Shown here: piece after piece, positions 5,527 through 12,087 of the stretch
Layout: every line of letters starts with the position of its first letter
Numbering within the stretch: position 1 is the first letter of the stretch
NCBI GenBank assembly: GCA_003449615.1
Contig: DMHA01000209.1
Location: 2,179-14,265 of the forward strand
Origin: Flavobacterium sp.
GTDB lineage: Bacteria > Bacteroidota > Bacteroidia > Flavobacteriales > Flavobacteriaceae
Reading direction: 5' to 3'
Length of the DNA: 12,087 nt
The notes under the pieces: model-generated
The model's input: only the letters and a program-made list of their open reading frames with translations
Database searches by the model: none
Told to the model about the DNA's origin: nothing
Translations under genes and position numbers: made by a program

Positions 5527-8500
5527 TGCCGTTCTCTATTGTTTGTAATTAAGCGGTTGATTATCGTTACTGGCTTTCCATCGCGGGAATCAACTTGCTT
5601 TGCAAGTTTGTAGGTATGGCGATAAGCCAAAGCATCCAATGATTGAGGAGAGCTGTTTATGAGATATATGTTTCTATCATTTGCAAATTTTAATAACCCC
5701 CGAACATTCTCAATATGTAGTGTTCCAATTTCGTCAACCATACAGTGTAATCGAAAGTCTTTAAATCTATTTTTTGTAGCCCCTTCCTTAAATACATTAA
5801 GAAGCATAATGTTAATCATTGCTTTTACTAAAACATCAGTTCCATTGGAACCAACATTAGCAAGGCTTTGAACCCAATTTGTATCGTTGTCATTCTCCAC
5901 AACTTTAAATTCTAATTCAAATGAATCCGAAAGGTTAATGTCTTTGTGTTTGTAATCTGAAATTTCCTTTATCAATTGCGTTAGCAAGCCAATTGCTTTT
6001 TTGTTTTTTGCTTCCCGTGTTTGTTCGCTTGTAGAAAACAGATTTGAAACACCAATCTCATTTATGTTTTCATCATTGAACTTTTTGATTTCAGTCAAAA
6101 GATGAACAATTTTATTTTCACTTTCCACAACTCTCAACTCAATACTTTTAATTACACCAGTAAATATTCGCTTCACAAAGTCAGTATTGATGCTTCTGAT
6201 TACGGTTTCAATTTCTCCTTCTTTAGAAAGCAACTCTGTTGTTTCTTTTCCTACTTGCTTAATGATGTCGGCAAAAAGTTCATTCACTCGTTTTTCAAAA
6301 AGTGCAATCTTATCTTCCTCAACAAACTCTTGTAAGTCCTCTGAGAATTGGAAATACTCGGATTTTTCAATAAGATTTGTTTTGAACTTGAAAATATTTT
6401 GGGGAGAAAAATTTCCGTTGAACTTATTTATTGCTTCCTGTAAGTCAGTATATTTTTTGATGCCTGTGTAATACTTTTCATTCAGTTCTGCTATCAAAAG
6501 TTTACAACGCTTCTCACTTTTATTTTCTGTTACTGGCTCGTTAGTGAGTTCTGGAATACTTTTAAAGCAATCTGTTATTTTGAATGCTTCATACTCAATC
6601 AAATCTTCCTGAATATTACCAAGAAGTTGTTTTATGATTTCAATTTCTGCTTTGAGTAAATTGATTTCATCAATGAGTTTCTGCTTTTGAATATTGTGCT
6701 TTGTTTGTTCTGTGCCTAATTGATTTTCAAAACCTGTCTTTTGGTTTTTGAAATATTCAACTTTGTCAAACAGTTGTTCCTTGTCGTATTTGTATCTTTC
6801 AGTAATCGGATTATTTTTTTCAATAAAATATAACTCGGTTTTCAACTCTTCTATTCTTGCAGTAAGTTTTGCAATCTTTTCTGTGTCTGCACCTTTAGAA
6901 TCTAACTCCTTTTTTTGTTGGACTTTTAACTCGTCTGTTTTCTTTTTCGATTCTTCTTTTTTGTTCCTGATAGCCAAATTGATTTCAGCAATTGAATCAC
7001 TCACTTTCTTTTGTTCTGCATCAACTTTTTTGTCCTTCTCTTTTCTCTTACTATCTATTTGCTTTTTAATTCCGTCTTCAACTTCTTTCACTGCTTTATC
7101 AGCATCAAATTTTTCTGAACTTGTTCTTTCAAAGCAGCTTTGAATTTTTGCTAATTCAGTTTTTTTATCTGCTGCTGCTTTATTAGCAAATTCTTCTGAA
7201 CTTACTTTTGCTTCATTAAGTTTTATTGTGTTTTGTTCAATTGTGTATCCGTTGCTACGAATTGTTTCTTTGCACTTATTTATTTTGGGCTGCTGTTTCT
7301 TTCTCAGGTTTTCTAAATCAACATTCAATTGTTCAGCAATTGCTGAGATTTCTTTTTGCAATAATTCAATTTTCTTGCTGAATTCAATTTTTTCTTTCTC
7401 ATAATCAGCAACAGTTTTTACTGACTTTGCAACTTCATTCAAGTCAATTATAATTCCGTAAAAACTTAAATCAGTTTTTGAAATTTGTTCTGGTGCCAAA
7501 CCTGACTTGAACAAAATATTTTCTTCATCAATAACTTTTCCGATTGTCTTTTCCCAATTCGGATATTCTTTATTGAGCCAACCATAGAGAGAATCTTTGC
7601 TGTTCTCAACTTTCTCGTTTATGACTTTAATTTTATCATTGAGTTTCCAGATTTGCTCATTCGCCTTTTCCTTTTGATTGTTAGAAGTAGTTTCAATTTT
7701 CTCCTTTTCTAACTCCCACTGCTTTTTAATGGTTTCTATTTCATCATTAAGTTGCTTTGTATCACTGTTGGCAATTCTGATTTTCTCTGTTAAACTATCT
7801 ATGTCTGTTTTTAGATATTCAATTTCAGTTTCGTAAAAGCGTTTGTATTCGGTCTTCGCCTTTAATATTTGGAGATTGCTAATTGCTTTTTTCTTTTCTT
7901 CAACAAGATTTTTAGCAAGCTGCAATTCTTCTTGGTGTTGCTTCTTTATTTCCTCAAATAAAATTTCATACTCCTTTGTAAATTCTTCTTTGAAACGCAG
8001 TAGGTTTTTGTTTGTAGAGTTGATTTCATTCTGTTTTAAGTTTTCAAATGTTGAAAGTTGATTTGTCAACTGAGTTATTTGGGCTTCAAACTTTTGCATG
8101 ATGTCAACAAAGTTTGATTCCAAAAGTTCTTTCTGTTTTGTAAGTTCTTCCTTCTCCGTTTCCCAATCCGATTTTTTTGAAACCCTTTTGATAATACTTT
8201 CAATTTTTAGTTCTGCATATTTTTCTGATTTTGTTTTCGCATCTTTTAATTTGCCTTCATACACATTTATCTCAGCAGTAATTTTTTCTTTTTTGCTTTG
8301 AAAAATTCTTTCAAGGTCTCCTATCTTTTCTTCAAGTAAATTTTGTTTTATTTCTTCTTTGCCAAGTTTGTCGGCAACCTTTGGTTGCTGCTTTTCAATT
8401 TCATTCAACTGCCAAACTAACTCACCTGCCAATTGTCGTTTTTCGCTGTCGTAAAATTTGATTGCAGAATAGGTTGTTATTACTGTTTCTGCTTGCTTTC

Positions 8501-9221
8501 GAACTATTATCTCTCCGCTTTTTGTTTTCTCTGTCCACTTTTTAATGTCGATTAATTGTGTGTCAAAGTTTTTTAAGTGTGAAGAGTAGTTTGATAAATC
8601 AATATTGATTTCTTCTTCGTTCAAAGATTTTATTATTGTGTCTTTTATAAATTCACTCTCAACTTTGTAATTCAAAAACACATGTTGAATTGCTCTCGGA
8701 ATATTTTGATACTGTTTGCTTTCAAGCAAAGCATATTTCTTAAACTCCGAACCTAATCCTTGACTATTTCCATAGAGTATGTTTCTGTAATCTTCGTAGC
8801 GGTCAATTTTTCTTGTGTAATAAGTGTCTTTGCCGAAAGCTAATTTTATTTTATCCCAAGTTTCAAGTATGTTTCCTTCACTGTCAATGAAGTGATTTCT
8901 GTTGTAGTTGCCGTCAATAAATCTAAAACAAACTCTGCCTTGCGATTTGAAAACCAAAACACAAAACATTCCTGTTTCTCTGTTCACTTCATAAACGATG
9001 TAGGAATTTTGATATGGAAAATAGAAATCAAGAAAACTTTTTTTGCCAACTGGAATGCCCAACTTCTGCTGATTTGCATTGTAGAAAAAAAGCAAAGCCC
9101 TAAGCAAAGTGCTTTTACCTACACCTTGTGTCCCTATGAAATGCACATTACCATCAACATTCACTTCCGAATACTTGATGTTAGCACTTTCAATAAATAT
9201 TATTTTACTCAGGTATCTCAT
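5523..9221 (-). CDS. jetC: Wadjet JetC / MksB-like SMC ATPase
   Basis: Motor of the complex: an SMC/MukB-type ATPase of 1232 residues that dimerises and extrudes DNA loops. The N-terminal head has Walker A GTQGVGKST (30-38). Long K/E-rich coiled coil follows from about 270 to 540 and again from about 600 onward. Between them lies a globular, probable hinge with GWLNKEYPNW, LAPEQ and SFYGIIIDL (about 547-594). The C-terminal head has an ABC-like signature GSNGT (1124-1128) and Walker B LHCMVDE (catalytic E1164). All catalytic parts look intact. It begins inside the 3' end of jetB (17-base overlap), behind a strong GGAAGGAG, and shares ATGA with jetD. Weaker alternatives are other MukB/SbcC-like ATPases, but the JetA/B/D neighbours settle the family. 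Confidence 0.93.
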   Translation of the reverse strand: MRYLSKIIFIESANIKYSEVNVDGNVHFIGTQGVGKSTLLRALLFFYNANQQKLGIPVGKKSFLDFYFPYQNSYIVYEVNRETGMFCVLVFKSQGRVCFRFIDGNYNRNHFIDSEGNILETWDKIKLAFGKDTYYTRKIDRYEDYRNILYGNSQGLGSEFKKYALLESKQYQNIPRAIQHVFLNYKVESEFIKDTIIKSLNEEEINIDLSNYSSHLKNFDTQLIDIKKWTEKTKSGEIIVRKQAETVITTYSAIKFYDSEKRQLAGELVWQLNEIEKQQPKVADKLGKEEIKQNLLEEKIGDLERIFQSKKEKITAEINVYEGKLKDAKTKSEKYAELKIESIIKRVSKKSDWETEKEELTKQKELLESNFVDIMQKFEAQITQLTNQLSTFENLKQNEINSTNKNLLRFKEEFTKEYEILFEEIKKQHQEELQLAKNLVEEKKKAISNLQILKAKTEYKRFYETEIEYLKTDIDSLTEKIRIANSDTKQLNDEIETIKKQWELEKEKIETTSNNQKEKANEQIWKLNDKIKVINEKVENSKDSLYGWLNKEYPNWEKTIGKVIDEENILFKSGLAPEQISKTDLSFYGIIIDLNEVAKSVKTVADYEKEKIEFSKKIELLQKEISAIAEQLNVDLENLRKKQQPKINKCKETIRSNGYTIEQNTIKLNEAKVSSEEFANKAAADKKTELAKIQSCFERTSSEKFDADKAVKEVEDGIKKQIDSKRKEKDKKVDAEQKKVSDSIAEINLAIRNKKEESKKKTDELKVQQKKELDSKGADTEKIAKLTARIEELKTELYFIEKNNPITERYKYDKEQLFDKVEYFKNQKTGFENQLGTEQTKHNIQKQKLIDEINLLKAEIEIIKQLLGNIQEDLIEYEAFKITDCFKSIPELTNEPVTENKSEKRCKLLIAELNEKYYTGIKKYTDLQEAINKFNGNFSPQNIFKFKTNLIEKSEYFQFSEDLQEFVEEDKIALFEKRVNELFADIIKQVGKETTELLSKEGEIETVIRSINTDFVKRIFTGVIKSIELRVVESENKIVHLLTEIKKFNDENINEIGVSNLFSTSEQTREAKNKKAIGLLTQLIKEISDYKHKDINLSDSFELEFKVVENDNDTNWVQSLANVGSNGTDVLVKAMINIMLLNVFKEGATKNRFKDFRLHCMVDEIGTLHIENVRGLLKFANDRNIYLINSSPQSLDALAYRHTYKLAKQVDSRDGKPVTIINRLITNNRERQ

Positions 9222-9780
9222 TCTTTGCTCCTTCCGAAATGTTTATGGTCATAACTATTTGCTCAAGATATTTGAACGAAGCCAATACTTTGTATTTATG
9301 AAAGTTGGGGTCTTCAATGTCAATAAATTTATCTTTAACAAGGTCGGCTAATATTTTTTCTAAAATTTCACTTGGTTTTTCCTTCCCGTTGCTGTGTCTT
9401 TTCAATCCTTCAATTTTAGATTTCAATTCAGCATCAAGATTCAGTTTCACCAAAATGTCAGAAGGAGTAAAGCGATAACCTGAGCCAAATGAATTGTCAA
9501 AAGTTTTAAAGAAATCAAGAATATCAATCCACTTAAACGCCTGTTCAATCTTTCTTTCTAAATCAATTTTGTTTTCAACTCTAGTGAAATAATAATACTC
9601 GTCTCCTTTTTCTAAAATGAAATTGATGCTTAAAAAATAATCATACAAGAAATCAAAAATTTGTTCTTCTTCAATAGCTGAATACAGTTTTCGAATGGAT
9701 TCATCATTGCTGTTTGAGCAAATGAATTGGCCTCTGCTTAGTGTTTCAAAAATCGCGGCTGTCTGTTTCGGTGCTTCCAT
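9205..9780 (-). CDS. jetB: Wadjet JetB / MksE-like accessory subunit
   Basis: A 191-residue protein between the kleisin and the SMC gene, the usual position and size of the KITE-type (MukE/MksE/JetB) winged-helix subunit that bridges kleisin and DNA. The start 'IFETLSRGQFICSNSND' (about 10-26), 'DYFLSINFILEKGDEYYYFTR' (split: DYFLSIN at 47-53, YYYFTR at 62-67) and the following hydrophobic helix DILDFF resemble MksE proteins, in which a 'L..G.FI' opening and a 'Y.YF.R' strand recur. There are no catalytic motifs. It starts 7 bases after the jetA stop and overlaps jetC by 17 bases. Identification rests on position and weak motifs together. Confidence 0.82.
   Translation of the reverse strand: MEAPKQTAAIFETLSRGQFICSNSNDESIRKLYSAIEEEQIFDFLYDYFLSINFILEKGDEYYYFTRVENKIDLERKIEQAFKWIDILDFFKTFDNSFGSGYRFTPSDILVKLNLDAELKSKIEGLKRHSNGKEKPSEILEKILADLVKDKFIDIEDPNFHKYKVLASFKYLEQIVMTINISEGAKNEIPE
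9228..9235 (-). promoter_or_regulatory. Strong ribosome binding site of jetC
   Basis: On the - strand GGAAGGAG lies 6 bases before the jetC ATG, inside the last codons of jetB. It is the only strong Shine-Dalgarno sequence I find in the window; the other start codons have none or only weak purine matches. It supports the ATG at 9219-9221 as the jetC start and would let ribosomes initiate there independently of those finishing jetB. Confidence 0.68.
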
Positions 9781-9787
9781 TACTTAT

Positions 9788-10984
9788 TTATTTTGGATAA
9801 ACCAATGCATATTCTATTTCTTGTTCTGAACTATATTTTTCCGTCAATGCAAATGATGAATCGTATTGCGAAATCAACTGACAATAGACGGTTACTTTTT
9901 CATCAAAGGAAAGTTCTTTTTCAAAATTGTAAGCCAACACGAAATCAAACAAGTTGTTTCCTGATGCTATGAAACTGTTTCTAACTTCTTCTAAGTTGAT
10001 TTGAATTTCCTCTTCAACATTCGGTTGCAGATATTCATTTGATATTTTTCCTGCTAGCGGCAACTTTATTTTCACTAACGACTTAATCCTCTTTGCAATT
10101 CTCAGTATGCTTGTGTAAGCGTCATTGTTGGACTGTAAATATTCTAAACTTAGCTTCAACGGATAAGCAGGGTTTGCTTCAAAAATGACATTGTCATTTT
10201 TGAGAATTACTTTATCAATATCTGTGTCTGCTCTGATTGTGAACTGGTCTTTCAAATATTTTAGCTGCCGCAACTTTTCAATTACTCCGCTTTGATACTT
10301 GATTTGATTGAGGTATTCAATAATTTGTTTTTGAATTTCAATAAGGTTGTGTCTGCACTCATTCAATTGCAGTTTTAATTGAGTGATTACTCGGCTTAAC
10401 TCATCATCCAAAGCAGATTTGAAAAATGATAATTCTTGTTCTGAGATTAACTGGTAGGTTTGTTCAATGAAAGAATTGATGTCAATTCTATTCTTGTCAA
10501 GGTTTTCAAGTTTTGCTTTCTTGACTTTGTAGTTCGGTTCGTTTTTAAAAGTATTGTCAATATTCCGTTTTAGGTCAACAACATTTCTCAGAGTGATGTT
10601 GCCGATTTTCCGTAAAGCATTCTTTACTTTTCTCAGATAGTCATATTTTCTGATTTCGTTGTTCTCCTTCAGATAGTAGAGAATATTCTCTTTTACATTC
10701 TGAATATTGGAGATTATAGAAGAAGTATTTATTTCTTCATTGACTTCTAAAACTTGTTCAAAGAAATCTTTGAACTGTTCCTCTATTTCTAAGAAACTCC
10801 CGTTTTGTCTGATAATGGAATGTGAGATTAAGTATTGAATCCTTTCTTCATTATAGTCAACCATTTCCAAAGCAAGGTCATACTTGTATGAAAGCGTTTT
10901 ACGCTTTTCAAACATCTCTGTAAGGAGTTTATGCTCCCTGACAAGAGTTGAAAGTAGTTCCTTTATTGAAGTGAAAGTGTTCAT
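9788..10984 (-). CDS. jetA: Wadjet JetA / MksF-like kleisin subunit
   Basis: First gene of the SMC module, encoding a 398-residue helical protein. The N-terminal region (about 1-90) looks like a winged-helix domain (YKYDLALEMVDYNEERIQYL, then SHSIIRQNGSFLEIEEQF). A long helical, coiled-coil-rich centre (about 100-240) has repeated charged heptads, and a mixed C-terminal domain extends to YALVYPK. This build and the place upstream of jetB and jetC match the kleisin that closes the SMC ring. I see no enzymatic motif. It begins 11 bases after the AbiEii stop, with only an A-rich leader and no Shine-Dalgarno. The Wadjet subtype (I, II or III) cannot be set without profile searches; subunit identity is inferred from architecture and gene order. 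Confidence 0.82.
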   Translation of the reverse strand: MNTFTSIKELLSTLVREHKLLTEMFEKRKTLSYKYDLALEMVDYNEERIQYLISHSIIRQNGSFLEIEEQFKDFFEQVLEVNEEINTSSIISNIQNVKENILYYLKENNEIRKYDYLRKVKNALRKIGNITLRNVVDLKRNIDNTFKNEPNYKVKKAKLENLDKNRIDINSFIEQTYQLISEQELSFFKSALDDELSRVITQLKLQLNECRHNLIEIQKQIIEYLNQIKYQSGVIEKLRQLKYLKDQFTIRADTDIDKVILKNDNVIFEANPAYPLKLSLEYLQSNNDAYTSILRIAKRIKSLVKIKLPLAGKISNEYLQPNVEEEIQINLEEVRNSFIASGNNLFDFVLAYNFEKELSFDEKVTVYCQLISQYDSSFALTEKYSSEQEIEYALVYPK

Positions 10985-10995
10985 GCGAATGTCAA

Positions 10996-11805
10996 CTAAT
11001 TTTTCAGGTTCAGTTTCTTTAAATGTCTTTGCACTTCCCGTTCTACTTGGTCAAAGTCGGGCAAGTTTTTTATTTGTTCACTCATGGAACTCTGCCAACG
11101 ACCTTTGTATTGCTGCAATCGTTCGGCTAATTTTTTCGGAAAATCTGTGTGATTTAATTCTTTGCTTTTACACTTTGTTTCGAATTCATTCAAATAAAAA
11201 TCAACGTCCATTCCTTGTTGCTCCAAAAGATACCAGATGTCATAAAGATCACGGGCTTGCATTCTTTGCATAACTGACCACATTTTCTCCACTAATACTT
11301 CTTCCAATGGATAACACAAAAGTTGGTGTTCTTCCATATCGGTATAGTCAATGAAAACATCTTTATTTTTTGGTTCAAAAACGAGTTGTTCGCTTCTCGA
11401 AATGTCAATTTTTACTCGCTTGTTATTTCTTTTTCCGCCAAGCGGGCCGATATAGCTTATGTAAAAGTTGATGCCACCATCTTCGTGTTCATTGTTATCA
11501 ATGAATTCAAGTGGAATATTGGCTTCTTCCTTAATGTAGTCAAAGGTTTCCCTGAACCATTCAAAAATTTGTTCATTAGAAATTTCATTATTAATTAGGG
11601 TAAAATCCAAGTCTTCTGAAAATCGGTAATCTTCAAAATAGATTTTCTTTAAAACAGTTCCTCCTTTAAAGACGATAACTTTTGAAAGTTGTTCATATTG
11701 TGCAATGCCTTTTAATATCCATGAAAGAATATAATCTTTTTCAATCTGCTGGTCACGAACGCCAACAGCTCTTGCTTTTTGCTGTATCACTCCGGGCTTA
11801 ATCAT
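10996..11805 (-). CDS. abiEii: AbiEii/AbiGii-type nucleotidyltransferase toxin
   Basis: Toxin of a type IV AbiE toxin-antitoxin pair: a polymerase-beta-fold nucleotidyltransferase; characterised relatives block growth during phage infection by transferring nucleotides. All four family motifs are visible: motif I FKGGT (46-50) with RFSEDLDF (61-68), the metal-binding D-x-D region; motif II VKIDIS (131-136); motif III EEVLVEKMWS (168-177), with K174; motif IV ARDLYDIWYLL (184-194). The length of 269 residues is within family range, so the toxin looks active. Its ATG overlaps the AbiEi stop (ATGA), the classical abiE arrangement, and jetA follows after 11 bases. RNA target and nucleotide preference cannot be inferred here. 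Confidence 0.93.
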   Translation of the reverse strand: MIKPGVIQQKARAVGVRDQQIEKDYILSWILKGIAQYEQLSKVIVFKGGTVLKKIYFEDYRFSEDLDFTLINNEISNEQIFEWFRETFDYIKEEANIPLEFIDNNEHEDGGINFYISYIGPLGGKRNNKRVKIDISRSEQLVFEPKNKDVFIDYTDMEEHQLLCYPLEEVLVEKMWSVMQRMQARDLYDIWYLLEQQGMDVDFYLNEFETKCKSKELNHTDFPKKLAERLQQYKGRWQSSMSEQIKNLPDFDQVEREVQRHLKKLNLKN

Positions 11806-12087
11806 GTGTAAATAGCAGATTTAATCGTGTCAGTTTCTAAGTTCTGCTGAATGCTCCACCGACTGTTGCGTTTGCCAACCTTTGGCAATTCGGTGTCAAG
11901 CACTACATAAGAAGCAGTTTTTATTGTATGTAAATCGTCAATAATTCCTGAATTGATGTCGAGTATTTCTAACAAAAATCCTAACCGTTTTATTACAGCT
12001 TGAGAATCGAATTTTTTTGCATAATCAAACAGTATATCGTATTTTATTTTTTCTTTTGAAGTATAAATAGCCCTTGCTACTTCCACT
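11802..12087 (-). CDS. abiEi: AbiEi-type antitoxin/repressor, C-terminal part (5' end outside window)
   Basis: C-terminal 95 or so residues of the protein encoded upstream of AbiEii; the frame is open to the window edge, and the GTG near the edge is not a convincing start. AIYTSKEKIKYDILFDYAKK resembles the helical part of AbiEi C-terminal domains. KRLGFLLE and RNSRWSIQQN match the recurring 'RLG.LLE ... W.I..N' ending. In known AbiE systems AbiEi has an N-terminal winged helix that binds inverted repeats in its own promoter and a C-terminal domain needed for antitoxicity. The promoter and operator for the whole six-gene operon would therefore lie beyond base 12087. Confidence 0.82.
   Translation of the reverse strand, partial: VEVARAIYTSKEKIKYDILFDYAKKFDSQAVIKRLGFLLEILDINSGIIDDLHTIKTASYVVLDTELPKVGKRNSRWSIQQNLETDTIKSAIYT

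Noticed and set aside
6748..7143. Open frame on + strand, 131 codons, rich in S and F, within jetC
   Set aside because: It is the antisense of a K/E-rich coiled coil, which gives S/F/L-rich frames on the complement; jetC has clear SMC motifs on the other strand.
10884..11273. 129-codon + strand frame spanning the jetA-abiEii junction
   Set aside because: It lies opposite two motif-bearing genes, has no recognisable domain, and crosses their boundary.
1..12087. CRISPR array, tRNA or rRNA genes
   Set aside because: No short regularly spaced direct repeats, and no tRNA cloverleaf or rRNA-like sequence was recognised on either strand.

Overview
The window looks like a Bacteroidota chromosome. 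It is AT-rich, most genes lack a Shine-Dalgarno sequence, and it carries a remnant of a type IX secretion C-terminal sorting domain. An extra small helical gene also sits inside a BtuFCD-type transport operon. I cannot name the genus.

Left part (1-3144, + strand): the end of a metal-chelate (vitamin B12, heme or siderophore) ABC importer operon. It encodes a substrate-binding protein (5' end outside the window), a 92-residue helical protein of unknown role, a FecCD/BtuC-type permease and its ATPase. The genes are 1-12 bases apart or overlap. A hairpin after the ATPase gene closes the operon and faces transcription from the other side as well.

Middle (3167-4673): a graveyard of mobile DNA. 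In order it holds: a 45-codon C-terminal scrap of a type IX secreted protein (- strand); a 111-bp sequence; the 5' part of a group II intron starting exactly where the 111-bp sequence ends; a frameshifted and truncated intron reverse transcriptase; the first 58 codons of an IS200-type TnpA transposase on the opposite strand, with an in-frame stop; and an inverted copy (106/111 identical) of the 111-bp sequence. The 111-bp unit is best read as the left end of the IS200-like element. The region then reads as two facing IS copies, one invaded by a group II intron, fused by a deletion.

Right part (4675-12087, - strand): a tight defence operon transcribed right to left. It starts with AbiEi (antitoxin, cut by the window edge) and AbiEii (nucleotidyltransferase toxin). 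Four genes of a Wadjet/MksBEFG-type SMC system follow: JetA (kleisin), JetB (MksE-like), JetC (SMC ATPase, 1232 aa) and JetD (Toprim nuclease, 283 aa). Neighbouring genes overlap by 4 or 17 bases or are separated by 7-11 bases, so all six are probably co-transcribed. Wadjet systems extrude circular plasmid DNA and cleave it; AbiE is a toxin-antitoxin phage-abortive system. Their sharing one operon is the most interesting feature here. The IS copy sits directly at the jetD stop codon, so the operon's native 3' end has been replaced by mobile-element debris.
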